Assembly (NCBI GenBank): GCA_001664505.1
Contig: CP011806.1
Span: forward strand, 4,428,926-4,492,925
DNA from: Acidobacteria bacterium Mor1
Lineage (GTDB): Bacteria; Acidobacteriota; Polarisedimenticolia; Polarisedimenticolales; Polarisedimenticolaceae
DNA: 64,000 nt
Reading direction: 5' to 3'
Below are positions 58,200 through 64,000 of this stretch, piece after piece. Under the pieces are notes generated by a model, which made no database searches, was not told where the DNA came from, and was given only the letters and a program-made list of their open reading frames with translations. How positions within the stretch are numbered: the stretch's first letter is position 1; every line of letters begins with the position of its first letter. Position numbers and translations under genes: made by a program.

Positions 58200-58523
58200 T
58201 GTCTATTCACCCGCCGTTGAGTCGCTGAGACAGAAAGTGTACGTCGCTGTTCTTTTCGGGGGGGAAGTTTTCCGGCCTCCGGACTCCAGAAAAAGTGAGG
58301 GAAAAGCGGGTCTTTGACGCGCCGATTTCGTGCGCCCAAAAGTGGGCGTGACAGGGGGCCGGTTTGTCCCGCGTGCGGGAAGTCGACCCCTGATCGCATC
58401 GCCGGCGGCTCTCGGAGGCCGGCTTTACTTTCCCGACCAACCACCGAAGAATGGCGCGGTGGCTCCTTCCATCAGTATCCGTAGGTTGAGTGACCGGCCC
58501 GGCCCGCGGGGCCCGGTGCGGCG
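58200..58523. promoter_or_regulatory. Shared control region of the two ECF-CHAT arms
   Basis: This 324-base gap holds no gene. It contains a perfect inverted repeat CGCCCA-AAAG-TGGGCG (58333-58348), GAAAAAGTGAGGGA (58289-58302), whose GTGAGGGA core recurs at 52269-52276 upstream of the second dihaem cytochrome gene, and a run of seven Gs (58259-58265). Promoters for both sigma genes should lie here; no canonical -35/-10 pair stands out, consistent with ECF-type promoters. Confidence 0.55.
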
Positions 58524-59120
58524 GTGAACGACGCGCAACGCATCGAAGCGGTCCTGGCCGGCGACCGCGCCGCTGCCGAAGCGTTGATCGAAGACGTCGA
58601 GCGACGGGTGCTCGCGATTGCTCGCGGCCAGTTCCGGCTTTCTCCCGAAGAGAGTGAAGACGTGTTGCTGTCCCTCTGCGAGAAATTGTGGCGGGATGAC
58701 GCCGCAGCATTGCGACAGTGGCAAGGCCGCGGTCCCTTCGCGGCCTATGTCTCGGTGATCGCCAGCCGTGCGTGCCTGATGTACCTGCGTGAGAAGAAGC
58801 GACGCACCCCGGAGGTTGCGGGACTCGAGCTCGATCAAATCGCCGGCGAGCAGGCAGCCACCAGCGACGTGGAACGGAACGAAGAACGCGAGCTGTTGGC
58901 TCGCGGATTGGAGCGCCTGTCGGAACGGGACCGGCACCTGATCCGCCTGCGGTTTCTCGAGGAGCGGGACTACGAGGACTTGACCCGGGAACTGGGGATT
59001 TCTTACGGCGCGGCGCGCAAGGGAGTGCACAGCGCAGTGACCCGGCTGCGCCGCGCTCTGGCCGATCTCGAGCCTTCCTGGTTCAAGGCGGTAACAGGCC
59101 GCCGGGGAGAGCATCAGTAG
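58524..59120 (+). CDS. ECF sigma factor, first gene of the plus arm
   Basis: GTG 58524 gives 198 residues. Region 2 (VLAIARGQFRLSPEESEDVLLSLCEKLWRDDAAALRQW) and the PFAAYVSVIASRACLMYLREKKR segment, then region 4 (LSERDRHLIRLRFLEERDYEDLTRELGISYGAARKGVHSAVTRLRRAL), are typical of ECF sigma factors. No ribosome binding site is clear. It is followed 31 bases later by a zinc-finger anti-sigma gene. It mirrors the minus-arm sigma factor across the shared control region, but the two proteins are not close copies. Confidence 0.9.
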   Translation: MNDAQRIEAVLAGDRAAAEALIEDVERRVLAIARGQFRLSPEESEDVLLSLCEKLWRDDAAALRQWQGRGPFAAYVSVIASRACLMYLREKKRRTPEVAGLELDQIAGEQAATSDVERNEERELLARGLERLSERDRHLIRLRFLEERDYEDLTRELGISYGAARKGVHSAVTRLRRALADLEPSWFKAVTGRRGEHQ

Positions 59121-59151
59121 CCATGGACGGCAGAAGTACGAGGAAAGGGCG

Positions 59152-60252
59152 ATGAGTCGCGAGTGCATCCGATTTGCAGAATGGGTCGGCCGGGAGACGG
59201 TCGCCGATGCCGGGGAGCGCTACGGGTATCTGCGCCATGCGGTCGGCTGCGAGACCTGCCGTCGGGAGTTGACCGAGGCGGTCGCCCTCGGATCTCTCCT
59301 GTCCGGGCCTGCTTCCGGACCCCGGGGAGAGGTCGACCCGGCCGTCCTTGCCGAGAGTCTTTCGTCGGGCCGGGTGCCGGCGGAATCGCTCCACAGTGTC
59401 GAGAGCCTGGAATGGACCCTGGCGTCCATCGAGTCCCTCGGCCCCGAGGTGGAGCAGACGGCAGCAGAGGGGACCTACGAAGCATCGGCGACTACGCGCC
59501 GCCGTCTTCGACGTCTGGCGGTCGATGACCGATCCCGGGGCGGCGGGAGCCGCTGGGTCCCGGCACTCGCGGCGGCCGCCGCAATGATCCTCGCCGTGCT
59601 CTTCCTCTGGAATGCACGTCAGTCCGGCGGGGCCCGGCTGGCCGGCCTCGAAGACTGGCGCGAACCCTACGCGGCCGCCCTGGACGGTCGCGGCTTCGCA
59701 GGCGAGTCCCTGTTCGAGATCCCGGCAGGGGATGGCTCGGTGGTGCGGAGCGGCCCTGCCGGCGAGCTTTCGCTGGAGCCGCTGGAGCCTCGATGGGAGG
59801 CGGTCGCAGCCACCCCGGCCGCCCTGGTCGTCGAAGTCCGGGGGCAGGGGAGCCCACGGCGGCTCGAGGTGCTGCTGGTCGACGCCGCGAGAGAGCTGGT
59901 CTGGAGCGGAGAGCAGGAGGTCGCCGGGGGACCGCTGCGGGTTTCCACCGGGGATCTGCAGCTGGTGCCCGGAGAACGTTATTTCTGGCGGGTCCAGGCC
60001 GATCTCGGTGGAGATTTGATCGCCTCTCCCTTCGTCGGATTCGAGCTTCTTGCAGAGGATCGAGCACGGGAGTATGAAAGGTTGCGGGAGCTAAGCCGCG
60101 AGGAGCCGTTGATGGCCGCGGTGATCAGCGATCGATTCGGCCTGTACGGCGAGGCGGTCCGCTTCCTCGAGGCGTCCAGTGCATCTCCGGAGGTGGTCGA
60201 AGCGGGCCTGGCCGCGCTGGCGAAGAAGCGGGGAGTCGTCCCTGCGCCCTAG
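59152..60252 (+). CDS. Anti-sigma factor with ZAS zinc motif and periplasmic beta domain
   Basis: ATG 59152 gives 366 residues. The N-terminal part has the zinc-associated anti-sigma motif His29-x3-Cys33-x2-Cys36 (RHAVGCETC) with Cys5 upstream, which is the hallmark of many ECF anti-sigma factors. A TM segment (about 140-160) is followed by a periplasmic region with VVEVRGQGSPRRLEVLLVDAARELVW and ERYFWRVQADLGGDL, an Ig/FN3-like beta domain. The next gene starts inside its 3' end (74-base overlap). It is expected to hold the sigma factor at the membrane until a signal or protease releases it. Confidence 0.85.
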   Translation: MSRECIRFAEWVGRETVADAGERYGYLRHAVGCETCRRELTEAVALGSLLSGPASGPRGEVDPAVLAESLSSGRVPAESLHSVESLEWTLASIESLGPEVEQTAAEGTYEASATTRRRLRRLAVDDRSRGGGSRWVPALAAAAAMILAVLFLWNARQSGGARLAGLEDWREPYAAALDGRGFAGESLFEIPAGDGSVVRSGPAGELSLEPLEPRWEAVAATPAALVVEVRGQGSPRRLEVLLVDAARELVWSGEQEVAGGPLRVSTGDLQLVPGERYFWRVQADLGGDLIASPFVGFELLAEDRAREYERLRELSREEPLMAAVISDRFGLYGEAVRFLEASSASPEVVEAGLAALAKKRGVVPAP

Positions 60253-62662
60253 CATCGCGCTTCGGGCGGGGCTGCTGATCGGTCTGATCCTTTGCTGCGG
60301 CGCGCTGCCGGCGGCAGCCGAAGGGACGGAGTCCGATGAGGAGCGGCGCAAGGCCGCACGGGCCCTGGCCAAACTCGCCTCGGGCTACAGCAGGGCCGGG
60401 GATCACCAACTCGCCTTCCAGACCTACGCGAAGGCCCTCGCCGCTGCCCGCGAGCTGGGCGACGGCGTGCTCGAAGGGCGGCTCCTGCGAGACAGGGCCC
60501 AGACCTTCCGCCGCCAGCAGGCCTGGGACGACGCCAACCGCGACCTGCTCGCCGCCGTGGAGGCTTTCGAACGCGCCGGCGAGCCTGCACGCGCCGCCGA
60601 GGCCCGCCTTCAAACGGCAACCCGGCTCGCCTCGGAACAGGGGTTGGACGCGGCGCTGGACTTCGTCGACGGCCAGATGGCGATTCTGCGTGAGCTGGAC
60701 GCGAGGAAGTACCTGGCTCGCGCGGTGAACCTGCGGGCGCGGCTCCTGGTCAATGCCGGGCGGATGAAAGATGCCCTTGCGGTCTTCGACGCATCCGACC
60801 TCGACATGACCGGCCTCGAAGGCGAGGAGTTGACCGGCCTCGGCCTGCGCGCCTACGCGGAACAACAGAGCGGCCGGTTGGAAGCCGCCCGCGGTTCCTA
60901 TCTCAAGGTGCTGGAGCGCTCCTTCCGCAGAGGCGATCACCATGGTGTGGCCTACGCCTTTTGCAACCTGGGCGACGTGGAGGACGAGCTCGGGCTCACC
61001 GGCCTCGCCGAGGAGCGGCTCGATGCCGCCATCGACCTGCTCGACGAGTTGCGCACCCGGGTCGCCGGCGGCGCGATGGAGCGCACGCGATTTCTCGACG
61101 TCCAGATCAGCGCCTACCACGGCAAGTTGATCAAGTTGATCGACTCCCGTTCTCCCGACCTCGCCTTCGAGCTGGCCGAGGGCTTCCATGCCCGCTCTTT
61201 CCTCGAGGTGGTCGAGGGAGCAGACCGGTCCGGCGGTTCCTCCGGTGCCAGGGAGCAAGCGGTCGGCTCCGAGGAGCAGGCGGCGTTCCGCGAGTTGATG
61301 GCGCTCCAGGAGCTGGAGCTGCGGGAGGGGCTCGACGCCGCCGGCCAGGAGCGCTTGCGGGTCGCCGAGCGGCGTTGGAGCACCCTTGTCCGCGAGGCGC
61401 GCCGGTTGAATCAGGATCCGGTGCCGACGGTGGTGCCCCAATCGATCCCGGAGATTCGCGCCGCGCTTCCCGAGGGCACCGGCTTTCTCAAGTACTGGGT
61501 TCATCCCAAGCGCACGGTGTACTGGCTGGTCACCCGCGACGGCATCAAGCTGACCCAGGTGCCGATTGCGTCATCGGAACTGGAGGCCCGGCTCGAACGC
61601 TATCTGGCGCCGCTGCGCAGCCTCTCCCGGGCGGAAGACGTCGCGCTGCGGGGAAAGGTGCAGGAGCACCTGGAAGCCGGGCACGAGCTCTACCGGCTGT
61701 TGATGGAGCCGCTCTCCCGCGACCTGTCCGAGCTGGACCACCTGATCGTCAACCCTCACGACATGCTGTGGCACCTGCCCTTCGGTGCGCTGGTTCGGGA
61801 ATTGCCGGGCGAGGCCGAAGAGGGGCAGCCCCGTCCGCTGTTTCACGAGTACGCCGCGGCGGGCTACATGGCCGACGCAGTGGACTTCAGCTACGTCCAC
61901 TCCGCGACGGTGTGGGCCACGCTCCGCGCTCGTTCATCGCCGGCAGCCGGCCTGTTGGCCATCGCGCCGTCCCTCGAGCAATCGGAAGAGGCATTCCGAG
62001 CCGGCTGGGCACTCGACCCCTTGCCCTCGGCGCAGCCCGAGGCCACCGCACTGGCCGAGCGCTGGCCCGGGGGGCGTGCGTTGGTCGGGGCCGCGGCGAC
62101 CGAGTCGGCGGTCAAGGAGCTCCTGGCCGGCCGCCGGTTGGTTCATTTCGCCACCCACGGCCGGCTGAGCCTGGAGCATCCGGAGCTGTCGGCGGTGATG
62201 CTGAGGCCGGGGGCCGGCGAGGACGGCCTGTTGCAGGCACACGAGCTGGCGGGATTGGGCTGCGCTGCGGAACTGGTCAGCCTGGCTGCCTGCGACACCG
62301 CCATGGGGCAGCTCAGCCGCGGAGAGGGCCTGGTCGGCCTCGGCCGCTCCTTCCTGCTGGCGGGGGCGCGCAACGTGCTGGTGTCGCTGTGGCGCATCGA
62401 CGATGAGGCGACTTCGAGGGTGATGGACGCGTTCTACGGAAATGTGGCCGGCGGGTTGCCGCTGGACACCGCCCTGGGACGTGCTCAGAAGGGGCTTCAG
62501 GAGGGGGTGAGCCGGCGAACGGTGGTCCTCGACGGCGAGGAGGTCAGCTACGCCCACCCCTATTTCTGGGCGTCGTTCGTCTTGCTCGGCGGAAGTGCCA
62601 CCGATGTGAACCGGCCCGTCGGCATCGCGGCGGCGGCGCGAACCCCTCCCGCGCAACGCTGA
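60179..62662 (+). CDS. TPR-CHAT protein with complete His/Cys pair
   Basis: GTG 60179 (GAGG just upstream) gives 827 residues and overlaps the anti-sigma gene by 74 bases. An N-terminal Arg-rich stretch and a hydrophobic segment (about 29-47, GLLIGLILCCGALPAAA) are followed by tetratricopeptide-like repeats (about 60-300: SRAGDHQLAFQTYAKALAAARELG) and a linker to a CHAT domain (about 430-810) with His660 in HFATHGRL and Cys705 in SLAACDTAM. The canonical HG and ACDT contexts indicate an active cysteine protease fold. It resembles TPR-CHAT proteins such as the caspase-like Csx29, but is membrane-targeted and has no CRISPR genes beside it. Confidence 0.88.
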   Translation: MHLRRWSKRAWPRWRRSGESSLRPSIALRAGLLIGLILCCGALPAAAEGTESDEERRKAARALAKLASGYSRAGDHQLAFQTYAKALAAARELGDGVLEGRLLRDRAQTFRRQQAWDDANRDLLAAVEAFERAGEPARAAEARLQTATRLASEQGLDAALDFVDGQMAILRELDARKYLARAVNLRARLLVNAGRMKDALAVFDASDLDMTGLEGEELTGLGLRAYAEQQSGRLEAARGSYLKVLERSFRRGDHHGVAYAFCNLGDVEDELGLTGLAEERLDAAIDLLDELRTRVAGGAMERTRFLDVQISAYHGKLIKLIDSRSPDLAFELAEGFHARSFLEVVEGADRSGGSSGAREQAVGSEEQAAFRELMALQELELREGLDAAGQERLRVAERRWSTLVREARRLNQDPVPTVVPQSIPEIRAALPEGTGFLKYWVHPKRTVYWLVTRDGIKLTQVPIASSELEARLERYLAPLRSLSRAEDVALRGKVQEHLEAGHELYRLLMEPLSRDLSELDHLIVNPHDMLWHLPFGALVRELPGEAEEGQPRPLFHEYAAAGYMADAVDFSYVHSATVWATLRARSSPAAGLLAIAPSLEQSEEAFRAGWALDPLPSAQPEATALAERWPGGRALVGAAATESAVKELLAGRRLVHFATHGRLSLEHPELSAVMLRPGAGEDGLLQAHELAGLGCAAELVSLAACDTAMGQLSRGEGLVGLGRSFLLAGARNVLVSLWRIDDEATSRVMDAFYGNVAGGLPLDTALGRAQKGLQEGVSRRTVVLDGEEVSYAHPYFWASFVLLGGSATDVNRPVGIAAAARTPPAQR

Positions 62663-62765
62663 GTTCGGTCGTGCCGCCGGAATCGGCGTACACTCCACAC
62701 GAAATCTATGCGACAAGAGCAAGAACCGGCGGGCTCGTGCCGCCGGCTCCTTGCGGGGGGGATCC

Positions 62766-64000
62766 TTGAAAATGTTCACGCGTTGGGGTCTGGCCTGCCT
62801 GATGGGCCTCCTGGTGGCGGCGGGAGCCGTCGCTCAGCCGGTCGACGACGGCCGGATCAATGTCTCGGTCGTGGAACAGGGCGGCCGCTACGAGATATGG
62901 GTGACCTCCCGGGACCTGGATGGTGCGGCGCAACGGAAGCGGCTTCACGTCACGCCCCGAGCGGTCGTGGCCCTGGAAAGCGGGGGCGCCGCGACCGAAG
63001 CGCCCTTCGTCAACTGGAGCGAGGCGGGCGAGCGGTTTTCGACCTTCAGCCGCGACGCCGGGGCGACCTGGACCGAGCCGCGGCCTCTGGATAACCGGCT
63101 GCGATTGCTGAGCGGGGCCGTTGCCCCCGGCGAGCCGCTGCCGGCTCCAGTGCAGACGCTTTCGGCCGCCGAGGATCACCGGCTGTTCATCGTGCAGTTC
63201 CGCGGCGTGAGTTTGCCCGAGTGGCGGGCGGTGCTCGAGTCGTCGGGTGTCGAGGTGCTGCGCTTCTTCCCGATGCAGGCGCATCTCGTGCGGATGGATC
63301 CTGCCCGGACCGGCTCGGTGCGCGCCCTCGATTTCGTCCAGCGGGTCGAGCCCTACCATCCCTCCTACCGCTTGGAGCCGTTTCTGATCGACTGGCTGGC
63401 TCAGGAGGCGGCGGTCGAGCCGCAGCGCGTCCGTGTGCGCGCCATGGCCTTCGATTGGGGCCCGGCAGGCAAGGGGCGGATCGCAAGCGACGCCCGGGCC
63501 CTCGGCGCCACCGTCGACAGCGAGTACCCCAACGGCCATGTCGTCGAGCTGACCGTCGATCGAGACCAGCTCCGCCGGCTGGCGGGTCACGACGACACCC
63601 TGTGGATCGATCGCTGGGTCCCGCGTGAAACCGATATGGATCTGATTCGCGAGGACTCCGGCGCCGACTACGTCGAGTCGATCGAGGGCTACTGCGGCCA
63701 GGGCGTGCGCGGCGAGGTGTTGGACAACGGCTTCGATCTGGATCACCAGGACTTCGACGGCGTGGTCCTGCACGGTAGCGGCAACAACCTCGACTTCTTC
63801 GCCCAGAGCCACGGCAGCAGCTCCTACGGCGTCGTCTTCGGCAACGGAAATCGGGACGGCGACGGTGACGGCTCGGCGACGGGCCACATGCCCTGCAATG
63901 AGCAGGGGATCGCGTCGGACTACAGCTTCCTCGGGGATCGGTTCGCCCACACCCAGGAACTGAAAGAGGCGCCGTTCTTCGCCTCGTTCCAGACCAACTC
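62766..64000 (+). CDS. Secreted subtilisin-family (S8) protease, 3' end cut by window
   Basis: TTG 62766 is preferred because GGGGGGATCC sits directly before it, exactly as before the ATG of the paralogue at 34972, and it puts Lys2 ahead of the signal peptide; ATG 62772 is the alternative. The visible 411 codons align in order with the paralogue: FIVQFRGVSLPEWRAVLES, then WIDRWVPRETDMDLIRED, then Asp320 (EVLDNGF) and His349 (QSHGSSS). The nucleophile Ser lies beyond the window. The frame is open at the end. It closes the plus arm of the ECF-CHAT cluster, 103 bases after the CHAT gene. Confidence 0.88.
   Translation, partial: MKMFTRWGLACLMGLLVAAGAVAQPVDDGRINVSVVEQGGRYEIWVTSRDLDGAAQRKRLHVTPRAVVALESGGAATEAPFVNWSEAGERFSTFSRDAGATWTEPRPLDNRLRLLSGAVAPGEPLPAPVQTLSAAEDHRLFIVQFRGVSLPEWRAVLESSGVEVLRFFPMQAHLVRMDPARTGSVRALDFVQRVEPYHPSYRLEPFLIDWLAQEAAVEPQRVRVRAMAFDWGPAGKGRIASDARALGATVDSEYPNGHVVELTVDRDQLRRLAGHDDTLWIDRWVPRETDMDLIREDSGADYVESIEGYCGQGVRGEVLDNGFDLDHQDFDGVVLHGSGNNLDFFAQSHGSSSYGVVFGNGNRDGDGDGSATGHMPCNEQGIASDYSFLGDRFAHTQELKEAPFFASFQTN

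Noticed and set aside
60125-61504. 459-codon antisense frame opposite the TPR-CHAT gene
   Set aside because: Shadow; the sense frame is a clear TPR-CHAT protein.
60179-64000. Type III-E CRISPR (Craspase-like) locus
   Set aside because: A TPR-CHAT and ECF sigma are present, but I found no CRISPR repeat array and no gRAMP-like gene.
1-64000. tRNA, rRNA, transposase or phage genes
   Set aside because: No cloverleaf, rRNA segment, inverted-repeat-bounded element or integrase was recognised by eye anywhere in the window.

Overview
The window is a high-GC bacterial chromosome segment, tightly packed with genes. The protein families suggest an Acidobacteriota-like organism, perhaps near Thermoanaerobaculia. 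The clues are a Ser/Thr kinase with TPRs next to its own ECF sigma factor, several further ECF sigma genes, CHAT proteins, kelch and YVTN-type secreted propellers, large secreted subtilisins, and secreted proteins that end in a shared YLVRGRN.CG.G module. This placement is inference from gene content; no rRNA, tRNA, CRISPR array, transposase or phage gene was seen.

Layout. 0-6.3 kb: end of a retropepsin gene, a secreted trypsin-like protease, small membrane proteins, a saccharopine-dehydrogenase-like oxidoreductase, and a membrane-anchored thioredoxin whose first active-site Cys codon is an in-frame TGA (candidate selenocysteine). 6.4-13.9 kb: a 14-repeat kelch protein, lipoproteins, a nitrobindin, an amidohydrolase and a rhomboid protease. 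14-16.1 kb: a BlaI-type repressor with a M56 (BlaR1-like) sensor fused to a Cys/Asp-rich linker and a TlpA-type thioredoxin, preceded by a palindromic operator. 16.2-31.4 kb: mixed housekeeping and envelope genes (methyltransferase, secreted cytochrome b5 domain, pseudopilin-like protein, ArsN2-type acetyltransferase, amidase, cobalamin-binding protein, SUKH lipoprotein, lysine-rich DNA-binding-like protein, propeller-dihaem cytochrome, ATP-grasp enzyme, sirtuin, DUF2461). 31.4-38.8 kb: TPR Ser/Thr kinase plus ECF sigma, divergent from a large subtilisin. 38.8-48.6 kb: a second ECF sigma coupled to an oxidoreductase, a complete RND efflux operon divergent from its TetR regulator, and a TrmH-type rRNA/tRNA methyltransferase.

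48.8-64 kb is the most striking part. A second propeller-dihaem cytochrome is followed by two back-to-back arms that share one 324-bp control region. Each arm has the same parts: an ECF sigma factor, a membrane-bound anti-sigma-like protein, a CHAT (caspase-like) protein with a visible His/Cys pair, and a secreted subtilisin. In the minus arm the four genes all overlap by 4-8 bases. I infer a paired, protease-linked sigma regulatory system; the closest published parallel I know is the TPR-CHAT/ECF-sigma/anti-sigma logic of type III-E CRISPR loci, but no CRISPR component is present here.

The two observations I would follow first are the UGA-containing thioredoxin (5846-6247) and the divergent ECF-CHAT-subtilisin locus (52321-64000).
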